From an uncultured Gammaproteobacteria bacterium (GTDB lineage: Bacteria; Pseudomonadota; Gammaproteobacteria; Pseudomonadales; Azotimanducaceae): 62,025 bases of DNA. Positions 35,054-44,272 of this stretch are shown in pieces (position 1 is the stretch's first letter; every line of letters begins with the position of its first letter). The position numbers and the translations under genes are program-made. Below the pieces are notes generated by a model. That model saw only the letters and a program-made list of their open reading frames with translations. It ran no database searches and was not told where the DNA came from. The stretch lies in contig CAJXBG010000010.1 of assembly GCA_913050215.1 (NCBI GenBank), forward strand, positions 1 to 62,025, given 5' to 3'.

Positions 35054-36008
35054 TCGCACCACCAGAGTCGTTAGATGTTTTTGACTTAGCGTGTGCTCGC
35101 GGGTGCGCTTTGTCGTAGACATCCGCAAGGTGTTGAAAATTCAGATGGGTGTAGATCTGGGTTGTTGAAATGTCAGCGTGACCGAGTAACTCCTGCACGG
35201 CTCTCAAATCGCCGCTCGACTCGAGCATGTGACTTGCGAAAGAATGTCTGAGCATATGTGGGTGAATATTGCCGGGAATACCTTGCCGCGATGTCCAGTA
35301 GCGTATTCTTGCCTGCACATTTCTCGTGCTGATGCGGTTTCCGCGCTCACTAAGAAACAGCGCGCTCCGATCTATCACTTGCGCTTTCTTGCCGGGAAGA
35401 TCTTCTCTGATTTTTAACCAGTTCAGGATTGCCTGTGTCGCTTTTTTACCTACGGGCAAAAGTCGCTGTTTATTGCCTTTGCCCGTGACAAGCACAGACC
35501 CATCGGCAGGATTAATGTTATGCAAATCTATTCCAACGAGTTCAGACAGTCTTAATCCAGAAGAATAAAAAAGTTCAAGTATGGCGCTGTCTCTGATTGC
35601 ATGCCACTTAGAAGTTTTGACATTCAGTAGCTGATTAACCTGATCTGTATCGAGTGTTTTCGGCAGTCGCTTGCCGGATTTTGGTGTAGACACAGCAAGC
35701 ACCGGATTCGCCCGGGTTAATCCTTCCTTGATGAGGAAGTTATAAAAGGTCCTAAATGTTGATAGTCGGCGCTGCTGGCTTGTTCCAGAGATACCAGTCT
35801 GGTGCGCTAAAGCCACGTAACGCCGCAGGTCGTGTGATTGAAGCGCTTGCCAGGAAGAGATTTTGTTTTCTTGACAAAACTCGATAAGTCGAGCCAGGTC
35901 CGCTTGGTAACTTTTTATTGTGTGGTTCGAAAGCTGGCGCACAGTCTTTAGATGGACCAGAAATTTATCCGCAAGAGATTCCAACGAGTCTGCCTCGAAA
36001 ACGGTCAT
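35046..36008 (-). CDS. xerC: Site-specific tyrosine recombinase XerC
   Basis: Acts with XerD at dif to resolve chromosome dimers. The 320-residue protein has an N-terminal SAM-like core-binding domain (1-110) and a C-terminal catalytic domain. Catalytic residues visible are the Arg in SSGLRLSELVG, Lys in VTGKGNKQRLLPV, H-x-x-R in HMLRHSFASHML, the second His in LLGHADIS and the nucleophile Tyr in TTQIYTHLN. It is about 20 residues longer than E. coli XerC at the C terminus. Part of the conserved lysA-dapF-DUF484-xerC-yigB run, so chromosomal XerC rather than an integrase. Confidence 0.95.
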   Translation of the reverse strand: MTVFEADSLESLADKFLVHLKTVRQLSNHTIKSYQADLARLIEFCQENKISSWQALQSHDLRRYVALAHQTGISGTSQQRRLSTFRTFYNFLIKEGLTRANPVLAVSTPKSGKRLPKTLDTDQVNQLLNVKTSKWHAIRDSAILELFYSSGLRLSELVGIDLHNINPADGSVLVTGKGNKQRLLPVGKKATQAILNWLKIREDLPGKKAQVIDRSALFLSERGNRISTRNVQARIRYWTSRQGIPGNIHPHMLRHSFASHMLESSGDLRAVQELLGHADISTTQIYTHLNFQHLADVYDKAHPRAHAKSKTSNDSGGAND

Positions 36009-36014
36009 TGTGAA

Positions 36015-36770
36015 TCACTCTTCAAGGCGCTTTGCTGGCGGTGTGTTTGAGACGGGTATGTGAAGTGGTAACAGCTGAGCTAATACATCAGCCACAAATC
36101 CAATGAAAAGCGTATCCATGGACGCGTCAAAATAGTCTTTCCTGTTACTGCCGATGGAGAGCAGTGCAATTTGGATATGCTCAAAGGTTGCGTCTTTATT
36201 GATGCTGCGAGTTTTAATTGGAAGCACTGCTGCAGACTTGACTTTGCTGCTGGCATTGGGGAACAGGAAGTCCTGTTCTGAAGGTCTGAGTGCGCCCAGA
36301 GAGGGTTTTGTTCCTTTTATTAAATCGCCGACATACTCCTTTGCATTGGCGAGGGATACTCTGCTCGTAAAGGTATTGATCTGCTCCGGATCGTCACTGA
36401 AAATCACTAGGCTATAGGCGTGGCAGTCGAATTCATGTTTAAGACCCGATTCCAGTGCGTCAAAGAAAGTGATTGCGTCTTTCGCTGCCAACAACGATAA
36501 AATTAGGCTTTGACACTTGTCGAAGATTTCGTTGTTTCTCCGAGCGGCGTTGAGCAAATCATCAAGATGATTTTTAGTCGATCTGTTTCGGTCGCGTAAA
36601 ACGGAGACTTGTCGCTCTACTAGAGAGACAGCACCGCCCTGCTGGTGCGGTAGCGTCATTAAGGCGAGCAGGCTGTCCCGATCACTAAAGAAATCTGGGT
36701 TTGCGGACAGATATTCTGCTACTTGTGTGCCGGTGAGTTCGGGTTCATCGGTTTTTTGTTTTGACTTCAT
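36015..36770 (-). CDS. DUF484-family protein
   Basis: Conserved protein of 251 residues with a predicted N-terminal helix-coil region (LTGTQVAEYLSANPDFFSDR, then LMTLPHQQGGAVSLVERQV) and a C-terminal GAF-like domain (about 95-240). The segment SLVERQVSVLRDRN is the hallmark of DUF484. It always seems to lie between dapF and xerC in gammaproteobacteria. Function is unknown; a GAF-like fold would allow ligand sensing or dimerisation, which is inference. 6 bp from xerC, so co-transcribed. Confidence 0.88.
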   Translation of the reverse strand: MKSKQKTDEPELTGTQVAEYLSANPDFFSDRDSLLALMTLPHQQGGAVSLVERQVSVLRDRNRSTKNHLDDLLNAARRNNEIFDKCQSLILSLLAAKDAITFFDALESGLKHEFDCHAYSLVIFSDDPEQINTFTSRVSLANAKEYVGDLIKGTKPSLGALRPSEQDFLFPNASSKVKSAAVLPIKTRSINKDATFEHIQIALLSIGSNRKDYFDASMDTLFIGFVADVLAQLLPLHIPVSNTPPAKRLEE

Positions 36771-36803
36771 GATGGGCTACCCTGTTTCGAAACTGTGATG
36801 ATA

Positions 36804-37652
36804 CTAAATTTGCAAACGACCTTCATATACCCTGTTTGCCGGACCCGTCATTATGACTGGCGATTGGTCTCCCTGCCATTCAATTGTGAGGCTGCCTCCC
36901 GGAAGGAAAACTTCTACCTTTTCATCCAGTAAACCTTGCATACGACCCGCAACAACGGCTGCACAAGCGCCAGAGCCACAAGCATTTGTCTCTCCAACGA
37001 CCCGCTCATACACACGCAGGTTGATGCGATTCCGACTGACTATTTGCATGAACCCCACGTTTACTTTTTCAGGAAACTGAGGATGGGACTCGACCAGTGC
37101 CCCTACCTGGTTAACAGGCGCATGCTCGATGTTGTCAACAATAGTTACCGCATGCGGGTTCCCCATGTTGACCGCGGCAACGCTGATAGTCTCCGAATGA
37201 GTTGACAAACAAGACGCCAGTTTAAGCGTATAAGTAACCGCGCAGGTATCGGTGATGAACGGGATTTTGTCTGGCTGTAACACGGGTGATCCCATGTCGA
37301 CGCTGATGTTACCGTCCTTTTGCAGTTTGCATTCAATACTGCCTTTGTTGGTTTCAACCTTTATTGAATTTTTTGTGGTTAATCCTCTGTCACGGACGAA
37401 GCGAAGGAAACAACGTGCACCATTGCCGCATTGTTCAGCCTCAGTGCCATCAGCATTGAAAATTCTGTATCGGAAATCCATTTCAGGAGAGCGCGGTGGA
37501 CTGACAGTGAGAAGCTGGTCAAAGCCAATACCGGTGTGACGATCTCCAAGCTTGGCAATCGTTTTCTCGGTGAGACTGACAGATTGAGAGATGAGATCAA
37601 GGAAGACAAAATCATTCCCAAGCCCGTGCATTTTGGTGAATCTCAGTAACAT
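36804..37652 (-). CDS. dapF: Diaminopimelate epimerase
   Basis: Interconverts LL- and meso-diaminopimelate for lysine and peptidoglycan. The 282-residue PLP-independent epimerase keeps both catalytic cysteines: QCGNGARCF near residue 75 and NACGSGACAA near 225. FTKMHGLGNDF at the start and GFMQIVSRNRINLRVYERG-like text later are typical. Length matches E. coli DapF (274). It lies between lysA and DUF484 in the same orientation, consistent with a lysine operon. Confidence 0.97.
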   Translation of the reverse strand: MLLRFTKMHGLGNDFVFLDLISQSVSLTEKTIAKLGDRHTGIGFDQLLTVSPPRSPEMDFRYRIFNADGTEAEQCGNGARCFLRFVRDRGLTTKNSIKVETNKGSIECKLQKDGNISVDMGSPVLQPDKIPFITDTCAVTYTLKLASCLSTHSETISVAAVNMGNPHAVTIVDNIEHAPVNQVGALVESHPQFPEKVNVGFMQIVSRNRINLRVYERVVGETNACGSGACAAVVAGRMQGLLDEKVEVFLPGGSLTIEWQGDQSPVIMTGPANRVYEGRLQI

Positions 37653-37742
37653 ATGTATTGGTAAGTATGGACTTGTGTGATGTAGGAACGGATAAGTTTA
37701 CATCTGAGTGCACTTCAATACACTAAACTATCCGAAACAAGC

Positions 37743-38990
37743 TCAAATCGGGAATTTTCGTTCAAGTTTCAATTGATCATCGATGGTTTCCCGACTGCGG
37801 ACACAGTGGGCTTTTGAACCTGAAACGATGACCTCCGCGGGTTTATTGCGACTGTTGTAGTTTGAGCTCATCGCAAATCCGTACGCCCCTGCTGAGTGGA
37901 TCGCAACGAGATCATCGGGGGCTAGGCTCAAGTCCCGGTTTTTGCCAAGGAAATCCCCGGTTTCGCAAATGGGTCCCACAACATCATATTTTTTTGTGTC
38001 GACTTCTGTTTTAGCAACCTCTGTAATTTGTTGCCATGAGCTGTAAAGCGCGGGTCTGATCAAATCGTTCATGCCGGCATCGATGATGGCGAAATTCTTA
38101 CCTTCGTTCTGCTTGATGTTGATGACTTTTGAAACGAGTATGCCGGCGTTGGCCGTCAGGTATCGTCCTGGCTCAAAAATGAGCTTGGATTTTCTGTGAC
38201 CCATCAGCTGAGACAGTGCACTAGCGTACTCTTCGAGGTGGATGGGCTCTTCCTCGGCGTATTGAACGCCCAGTCCACCGCCCACATCAATGTGATCGAT
38301 CGCAATATTATTGGACTCAATCTCGTCGACTAGCGTCAAAATTTTAGTCATAGCATCTAGGAAAGGTGCCAGCTCTGTGATCTGTGAGCCGATGTGACTG
38401 TCGATACCGCTGATTTTCAAGTTGGACAATGTGGCTGCTAGTTTGTACATGTCGACAGCATCAGACATGGAGCAGCCAAATTTATTCTCTTTTAGCCCTG
38501 TGGAAATATAGGGATGGGTCTTGGCGTCTACGTCAGGATTCACTCGAATAGAGATTGGTGCTTTCAGTCCAAGCGTTTGCGCGAGGTAGTTGATTCTTTC
38601 CAGCTCCTGTCGGGACTCAACATTAAAGCAGGCGATACCGGCGGTAAGGGCAGCAATGATTTCTGGATCTTGCTTACCCACGCCTGAAAAAACAACTTTG
38701 GTTGGATCACCCCCTGCCCTGATTACTCTTTCGAGTTCGCCGCCCGAGACAATATCAAAACCTGCGCCCATCCGAGCAAACAGGGATAACACACCTAAGT
38801 TTGAGTTCGCCTTAACCGCATAACAGATTAAGTGGTCATGAGAACTAAACGCGCTGGAGAATGTCTTGTAGGCTGTTTCAATGGCCGCGCGAGAATAAAT
38901 ATACACAGGTGTGCCATACGCCGAGGCCACCTCTTGAGCCGGCATATCTTCGATATAAAGCTCGCCGTTTTGGTAGTGAAATGCGTCCAT
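37743..38990 (-). CDS. lysA: Diaminopimelate decarboxylase
   Basis: PLP enzyme making lysine from meso-diaminopimelate. Start ATG 38990; a TTG codon just upstream at 38993 is in frame but not needed. The 415-residue protein has ICYAVKANSNL with the PLP-binding Lys near residue 59, DSHIGSQI, GGGLGVQY, EPGRYLTANAG, and GPICETGDFLG with the active-site Cys from the partner subunit, followed by GAYGFAMSSNYNSR. The start shares one base with the lptM stop (TGATG), showing coupling. Confidence 0.97.
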   Translation of the reverse strand: MDAFHYQNGELYIEDMPAQEVASAYGTPVYIYSRAAIETAYKTFSSAFSSHDHLICYAVKANSNLGVLSLFARMGAGFDIVSGGELERVIRAGGDPTKVVFSGVGKQDPEIIAALTAGIACFNVESRQELERINYLAQTLGLKAPISIRVNPDVDAKTHPYISTGLKENKFGCSMSDAVDMYKLAATLSNLKISGIDSHIGSQITELAPFLDAMTKILTLVDEIESNNIAIDHIDVGGGLGVQYAEEEPIHLEEYASALSQLMGHRKSKLIFEPGRYLTANAGILVSKVINIKQNEGKNFAIIDAGMNDLIRPALYSSWQQITEVAKTEVDTKKYDVVGPICETGDFLGKNRDLSLAPDDLVAIHSAGAYGFAMSSNYNSRNKPAEVIVSGSKAHCVRSRETIDDQLKLERKFPI

Positions 38991-39157
38991 CAATCGACCA
39001 TCAGATCTTTTGCAGAATATTCTGCCGCTATTGCTGTGTGCTGAGCGAGTTGCTCAGGTTCGCCAGGTAGGAAAAGGGGGCCTTTCTGACCACAGGCGCT
39101 GAGCAGGCTCACGAGCAGCAAAAGGATTACGGCACTCGTTGCCCGGTTATTCACCAT
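38990..39157 (-). CDS. lptM: LPS translocon maturation lipoprotein LptM (YifL-like)
   Basis: Short lipoprotein, 55 residues from ATG 39157 (ATG 39175 would add six). The signal peptide VILLLLVSLLSAC ends in an LSAC lipobox, and the mature protein begins CGQKGPLFLPGE, the conserved LptM/YifL signature. In E. coli LptM aids oxidative folding of the LptD/LptE lipopolysaccharide export complex. It is immediately upstream of lysA, as in other gammaproteobacteria. Confidence 0.9.
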   Translation of the reverse strand: MVNNRATSAVILLLLVSLLSACGQKGPLFLPGEPEQLAQHTAIAAEYSAKDLMVD

Positions 39158-39356
39158 GATGTTAGTCACGCACATAGGTTAACCCCGAAAAAGCCTAAGA
39201 GTATACGTCAGGCATTGGCGTGGGCAAAGGAGGGAAAAACTTCCAGTGTGATCGCTATGCATAATTGTTGTTACAATCTATAAAAATATACAGCAGGTAA
39301 ACAACAGGTGGATAAATATATCTGCTTGGGCTTTCGGGGAGACGTTCGCAAAGGAT

Positions 39357-39668
39357 ATGGAAGATAATAAATACTTCGATTTGGTAGAAACGATTTTTAA
39401 CGATATTGAAGATCGAGTGGATGAATTGCCCTTTGATCTGGATATTGATGTGTCCGGTGGCTTGCTGTCTGTGATGTTTCCCGACGGGTCGAGTGTCGTG
39501 CTCAGCAAACAAGTAGCGAATCAGGAGATCTGGGTTGCGGCGAAATCTGGCGGCTTTCATCTTCACGCGCAAGACCAGCGCTGGATGTGCAGCACGACCG
39601 ACGAAGAGCTTTATGTTCTGCTAAACCGCGTCTTTACAGAGCAGCTCGGCGCTCAAGTTGTGCTTTAG
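39357..39668 (+). CDS. cyaY: Iron-sulfur cluster assembly protein CyaY (frataxin)
   Basis: Iron-binding regulator of IscS-dependent Fe-S cluster assembly. The 103-residue protein has the frataxin alpha-beta sandwich: an acidic first helix ([17 protein letters not shown]), [24 protein letters not shown], and the conserved [14 protein letters not shown]. Length matches E. coli CyaY (106). Its last 35 nt overlap the 3' end of convergent argH. Between the lptM-lysA operon (divergent) and argH, as in Pseudomonas. Confidence 0.95.
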   Translation: MEDNKYFDLVETIFNDIEDRVDELPFDLDIDVSGGLLSVMFPDGSSVVLSKQVANQEIWVAAKSGGFHLHAQDQRWMCSTTDEELYVLLNRVFTEQLGAQVVL

Positions 39669-41046
39669 CGAAAGCGATTGCGCTTCTGACCATCTCGGGG
39701 GCTGTACCTCCTATGTGATTTCTAGCGCGGACAGAACCATCCAGTGTCAGCACGTCGTAAACATCTGAGTCGATCAAGTCTGAGCAGCTTCGTAGTTGAT
39801 GTATAGACAGCTCCGACAAGTCAGCATTTTGCTCAATGGCCAGGGCGACTAGTTTACCCACAACATCATGTGCATCTCGAAATGGTAATCCTCTGTTGAC
39901 CAGATAATCTGCCAGGTCTGTGGCTGTTGCATACCCCTTGGTTGCTGCGAGCCTCATGTTTTCTCGTTTTGGCTCCATTGCTGGAATCATATCAGCGAAT
40001 GCTGTCAGACAATCGCTGACGGTTCGAACTGTATCGAATAGAGGTTCCTTGTCTTCCTGGTTGTCCTTGTTATACGCCAGAGGCTGGGACTTCATGAGCG
40101 TCAGCAGTGAGGTCAGGCTGCCGTAAACTCGACCTGTTTTCCCCCGCACTAGCTCGGGCACATCTGGGTTTTTCTTCTGGGGCATAATTGATGAGCCAGT
40201 ACAGAATCGGTCTGGGAGGTCGATGAACCCGAATTGAGGCGAAGACCATAGCACTATTTCTTCAGACCAGCGCGACATGTGCATCATCAAAATGCTGGCC
40301 CAGCTACAGAATTCAATCGCAAAATCTCGGTCGCTAACTGCGTCAAGAGAGTTTCGAGCCACGCTGTCGAATGACAGGAGTTCAGCCGTCATTTCACGGT
40401 TTATTGGATAAGTAGTACCGGCGAGTGCAGCCGCACCCAGTGGCAGCACGTTTACGCGTTTGCGGCAATCCAACAATCTAGAATAGTCGCGCTCGATCAT
40501 TTCATACCAAGCCATCAGGTGGTGGCCAAAAGTCACAGGTTGGGCAACTTGCAAGTGGGTAAATCCAGGCATGATTGTTTCTGACTCGTTTTCCGCCAAG
40601 GACAAAATTCCCTGCTGTAGTCTGGTCAACAGATCTGAAATTTGATCTATTTGATCTCGTAAATAAAGACGTATGTCCGTAGCAACTTGATCGTTTCTCG
40701 ACCGACCTGTGTGTAAGGTTTTCCCTACAACACCAATCTTTTCAGTCAGTGCACTTTCAATATTCATATGAACATCTTCGAGGCTGACAGACCACTCAAA
40801 TCGGTTTTCAATGATCTCCTGTTGAATTTCATCGAGTCCGCCCAGAATTAACTCAAGCTCACTTTCGCTGAGAATATCTGCACGCTGTAGCATTGTTGCG
40901 TGAGCGATTGAGCCTCTGATGTCCTGAAGAGCCATCTGTTGATCGAAGCCAACCGAGGCCGTAAATACCTCGACGAAGGCATCAGTCGCTTCTGTAAAGC
41001 GCCCATCCCAGAGTTTTTTGGTTGGAGTCTCAGTCGCGTCAGCCAT
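39634..41046 (-). CDS. argH: Argininosuccinate lyase
   Basis: Last step of arginine synthesis, splitting argininosuccinate to arginine and fumarate. The 470-residue protein has the fumarase/aspartase superfamily signature [11 protein letters not shown] near residue 285, [13 protein letters not shown] (substrate binding), and TAPEMV-like C-terminal text. KLWDGRF at the start is typical. Divergent from algZ with a 126-bp gap, the same layout as Pseudomonas argH-fimS/algZ, and convergent with cyaY with a 35-nt overlap. Confidence 0.97.
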   Translation of the reverse strand: MADATETPTKKLWDGRFTEATDAFVEVFTASVGFDQQMALQDIRGSIAHATMLQRADILSESELELILGGLDEIQQEIIENRFEWSVSLEDVHMNIESALTEKIGVVGKTLHTGRSRNDQVATDIRLYLRDQIDQISDLLTRLQQGILSLAENESETIMPGFTHLQVAQPVTFGHHLMAWYEMIERDYSRLLDCRKRVNVLPLGAAALAGTTYPINREMTAELLSFDSVARNSLDAVSDRDFAIEFCSWASILMMHMSRWSEEIVLWSSPQFGFIDLPDRFCTGSSIMPQKKNPDVPELVRGKTGRVYGSLTSLLTLMKSQPLAYNKDNQEDKEPLFDTVRTVSDCLTAFADMIPAMEPKRENMRLAATKGYATATDLADYLVNRGLPFRDAHDVVGKLVALAIEQNADLSELSIHQLRSCSDLIDSDVYDVLTLDGSVRARNHIGGTAPEMVRSAIAFAKAQLERRAAL

Positions 41047-41172
41047 GATGTTTCCTGTGCTATAGATCAGAAGGCGGCATTATATCGTATGTGAACTGGC
41101 ACGTGACGTTAATTGCCATCTGAAATCACTTTGCTGAAACGCGTATACTGTTCGCCGAAAAGTGCAAGCCGG

Positions 41173-42231
41173 ATGAAAAAATTGGATCCAGATTTGAAAG
41201 ATACACCTGAGGCTGCGGAAGATTTTTTCCTGCCGGATTTGTGCCAACCCCAAAGTATTCTCTTCCTAGTATTGATTTCTGAGCTGCTTGTTGTCGTTGG
41301 TGTGCTTGCGAACGGTAATCTGATCAATTTTGACTGGACCCAGTTGGGTCTGACTTCTTTGTTTGTGCAGTGGGTTGTCTTGGCTTCTGCCGCCGTATTG
41401 TGCAATTTCAGACCAGTGTTGATGCGGATGTCCACCGCCTACGCCACACTGACTGGCTATGCTCTGATTCTATCGCTGACACTGATTTTCAGCATTATTG
41501 GCGAATGGATGACGCTGGACGAAATGGGGTGGGATCTGGATAAAACGGGCATTCTCATCAGGAATTTGCTGGTGGCTGCGGTGATGTCAGGGATCGCTTT
41601 CAGATACTTTTTTCTCCAGCACCAGTTACGACGCCAGGAGCAGGCAGAACTGAACTCGAGAATTCAGGCGCTTCAGTCACGTATACGCCCCCATTTCCTC
41701 TTTAACAGCATGAATATCATTGCTAGTTTGATCAGTATTGATCCAGATACGGCAGAAACGGTGGTTGAAGATCTTTCCATGTTGTTTCGCGCCAGCTTTA
41801 ATGACAGCAGCAATCGTCCGGTCGCTTTGTCAGAAGAACTGGACCTATGTCGCAAATACGTGCATATCGAATCTCTGCGGCTTGATGATCGTCTCAAAAT
41901 TGACTGGCAGGTGGAAGTTGATCCGGATTCGGTGAGAATCCCGCTACTCACATTGCAGCCACTGCTTGAAAATGCCATCTATCATGGTATCCAGCCTCTG
42001 CCAGAAGGGGGTGAAGTGGTTGTTTGTATAAAGATTGAAGATAGAAAGCTCATCGCAACGATATCCAACCCCCTGCCTGATAGTGATTACAGCCACGAGC
42101 CAAGCAACCGAATGGCTTTGGACAACATAAAAAGGCGTCTAGAAGCTATTTACGGCTCTGAAGCGTCGCTTGTGCCTGTCCGCGGCGAGCAAATATTTAC
42201 GACAACTATCAGCTACCCCTTGGAAGATTAA
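41173..42231 (+). CDS. algZ: LytS-type sensor histidine kinase (AlgZ/FimS-like)
   Basis: Sensor partner of the LytTR regulator downstream. The ATG at 41173 is preferred because a -10-like TATACT at 41144-41149 would start transcription after the TTG at 41113. The 352-residue protein has about four N-terminal membrane helices, then the HisKA_7TM-type histidine box RIRPHFLFNSMNIIASLIS and an ATPase domain with LLTLQPLLENAIYHGI. The phospho-acceptor His is in PHFLFN. In Pseudomonas AlgZ/AlgR control alginate, type IV pili and virulence; the set of targets here is unknown. Confidence 0.9.
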   Translation: MKKLDPDLKDTPEAAEDFFLPDLCQPQSILFLVLISELLVVVGVLANGNLINFDWTQLGLTSLFVQWVVLASAAVLCNFRPVLMRMSTAYATLTGYALILSLTLIFSIIGEWMTLDEMGWDLDKTGILIRNLLVAAVMSGIAFRYFFLQHQLRRQEQAELNSRIQALQSRIRPHFLFNSMNIIASLISIDPDTAETVVEDLSMLFRASFNDSSNRPVALSEELDLCRKYVHIESLRLDDRLKIDWQVEVDPDSVRIPLLTLQPLLENAIYHGIQPLPEGGEVVVCIKIEDRKLIATISNPLPDSDYSHEPSNRMALDNIKRRLEAIYGSEASLVPVRGEQIFTTTISYPLED

Positions 42232-42492
42232 GCCGTTTTACTGGCCTGCAGCACCATCAAGGCCCTGCCTTATGTGCCTTAATGATGCTAGCGATAAGGT
42301 GTTTGTTTTCGGTTGATAACGTCATAATACCCGTAAGGAAATGTGAACAAGTTCACAAACTTTCTAATTAACTGACTCAGATTCGTAAAATATGAGCCGC
42401 GAGTCGCAGTTTGTCGTAAAAATCAGTTAACCTGTCAGTTTTTCGGTCCGTTGAGCCGATGGATTGTTCAAATAACCCGAGGTGTTATCGAA

Positions 42493-43230
42493 ATGAATGT
42501 GTTGATAGTCGATGATGAAAAATTGGCTCGAGAAAGGCTTCTCAGAATGATCAGTGCGCTGGATGACTACACGGTTGTTGGGCAAGCAGAATCTGGAGAA
42601 CAGGCCGTCAATATGGTGCTGGAATTCGAGCCGGACATCGTGCTATTGGACGTTCGTATGCCGGGTATGGGCGGAATAGAGGCTGGTCGAAGAATATCCA
42701 AATCGACTGAGCCACCAGCGATCGTATTTTGTACTGCATTTGGCGAGCACGCGATTGACGCATTTGGCGTAAACGCTTCTGGGTATCTGTTGAAGCCGGT
42801 TAGGCGGGAGGCTTTGGTAGAAACGCTATCCAAAATTGGGCAGATAAATCGGGTGCAAGCGCAGAGTTTTTCCGTTGACGGAGAAGACAAGCCGCGGTCG
42901 CGAACACATATTAGCGCCAAAACTCGAAAAGGTATCGAGCTTATTCCACTCACGGAGATTCGTTTTTTTCAGGCAGATCATAAGTACGTGACTGTGCGAC
43001 ATGAGAGTGGGGAAGTGTTGATTGACGACACCCTTAGGGATCTTGAGGACGAGTTCGGTGACAGAGTTGTAAGAATTCACCGAAATGCTTTGGTGATGAT
43101 GGACCATCTTGATGGTCTTGAAAGAGATCCACGAGGCCATTATCAGGTGAGGATGCGAGGCGTTGACGAGCGTCTCGACGTGAGTAGACGACATGTGTCG
43201 GGGTTGCGGCGATTGGTCCAGACACTTTAG
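42493..43230 (+). CDS. algR: LytTR-family response regulator (AlgR-like)
   Basis: DNA-binding response regulator, 245 residues from ATG 42493 (GAGGTG at 42479-42484 upstream; an earlier start at 42451 adds 14 residues and lacks an SD). The receiver domain has LIVDDEKLARERL with the acidic pair and VLLDVRMPG with the phosphorylated Asp54. The C-terminal LytTR domain includes IRFFQADHKYVTV and VVRIHRNALV. It sits 261 bp after algZ and before hemC, as in Pseudomonas, where algR overlaps heme gene control. Confidence 0.93.
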   Translation: MNVLIVDDEKLARERLLRMISALDDYTVVGQAESGEQAVNMVLEFEPDIVLLDVRMPGMGGIEAGRRISKSTEPPAIVFCTAFGEHAIDAFGVNASGYLLKPVRREALVETLSKIGQINRVQAQSFSVDGEDKPRSRTHISAKTRKGIELIPLTEIRFFQADHKYVTVRHESGEVLIDDTLRDLEDEFGDRVVRIHRNALVMMDHLDGLERDPRGHYQVRMRGVDERLDVSRRHVSGLRRLVQTL

Positions 43231-43300
43231 TTATGAGAGATCGGGACTGAAGAAAGCAAGTGCGTGCTAGTCAAAACGATTAAGGGCATCACTCAACCCA

Positions 43301-43328
43301 AAAGGCGGCTATAATAGCCGCCTTTTTT
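43301..43328 (+). terminator. Rho-independent terminator between algR and hemC
   Basis: GGCGGCTA (43304-43311) pairs perfectly with TAGCCGCC (43315-43322) with a 3-nt loop, flanked by AAA and followed by six T. A full TATAAT (43310-43315) is embedded across the loop, 37 bp before hemC, so the element could also act as a promoter -10. Confidence 0.8.
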
Positions 43329-43351
43329 GTGGCTCGATGGAAGATTAACTA

Positions 43352-44272
43352 GTGGGAACAATAAGGTTAGCGACACGGGAAAGTGCTCTTGCCATGTGGC
43401 AGGCAAATTTCGTCAAGGATGCACTAGAGGCGGCGCATCGCGATCTTGAGGTTGAGATTGTCGGTATGACGACCTTGGGCGATCGCAATAAACATTCGCC
43501 ATTAAGCAAAATTGGCGGCAAGGGTGTGTTTGTAAAAGAACTGGAAGTCGGGTTGCTCGAAAACCGCGTAGATATAGCGGTGCACTCCATGAAAGATGTT
43601 CCCTCGGAACTGCCTGAGGGTTTGCAGATTACGGCTATTTGCGAGCGGGAAGACCCGAGGGATGCCTTTGTCTCTGTAAATTTTCAGAGGCTCGATGACT
43701 TGCCGGAGGGTGCGCGCATTGGTTCTTCCAGCCTGAGGCGGAGAATCCAGTTGCAGCAAAAATATCCTCGGTATCGGTTTATAGAACTGCGGGGAAATGT
43801 TGATACGCGGCTCAAGAAGCTTGAAGCAGGAGAGTATGAGGGTATCATTTTGGCTTGTGCCGGCTTAAAGCGTCTTGGCCTTGAGGCAAGAATAAGTGAA
43901 GGCATTGATACGGCCGTAAGCGTCCCCTCGGCGGGTCAGGGTGCTGTTGGTATCGAAAGCAGAGCTGGTGACAGTCGGGTGAACGCGTTACTAGCAGCGA
44001 TTAATCATGATGATACATGGCGTTGCGTCACCAGTGAGCGACTTATTTCGTCGGGTCTTGGCGCAACATGCAACATGCCGATTGCTGCATTTGCCGAACT
44101 TGGTCCAAGTGGTGTCACCATTTCGAGTTTTGTCAGTGATATTGCGGGTGAGACAATCCTGAAGGTAGATAAGCAAGGACCCAAGCTTGAAAGTTACCGC
44201 TTAGCCAATGAGGTTACTGCAGAGCTTATGGCGCAGGGTGCCGAAAAAATTATTGAAGCAGGTAGAAATTGA
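43352..44272 (+). CDS. hemC: Hydroxymethylbilane synthase (porphobilinogen deaminase)
   Basis: Polymerises four porphobilinogens into hydroxymethylbilane. GTG start at 43352; 306 residues, near E. coli HemC (313). The N-terminal IRLATRESALAMWQA, the KGVFVKELE loop with the conserved Lys, IAVHSMKDVPSELPEG with the catalytic Asp, and GSSSLRRRIQL Arg cluster are present. GATCNMPIAAFAELG contains the Cys that carries the dipyrromethane cofactor. First of the hemC-hemD-hemX-hemY run; its stop overlaps the hemD start. Confidence 0.97.
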   Translation: MGTIRLATRESALAMWQANFVKDALEAAHRDLEVEIVGMTTLGDRNKHSPLSKIGGKGVFVKELEVGLLENRVDIAVHSMKDVPSELPEGLQITAICEREDPRDAFVSVNFQRLDDLPEGARIGSSSLRRRIQLQQKYPRYRFIELRGNVDTRLKKLEAGEYEGIILACAGLKRLGLEARISEGIDTAVSVPSAGQGAVGIESRAGDSRVNALLAAINHDDTWRCVTSERLISSGLGATCNMPIAAFAELGPSGVTISSFVSDIAGETILKVDKQGPKLESYRLANEVTAELMAQGAEKIIEAGRN

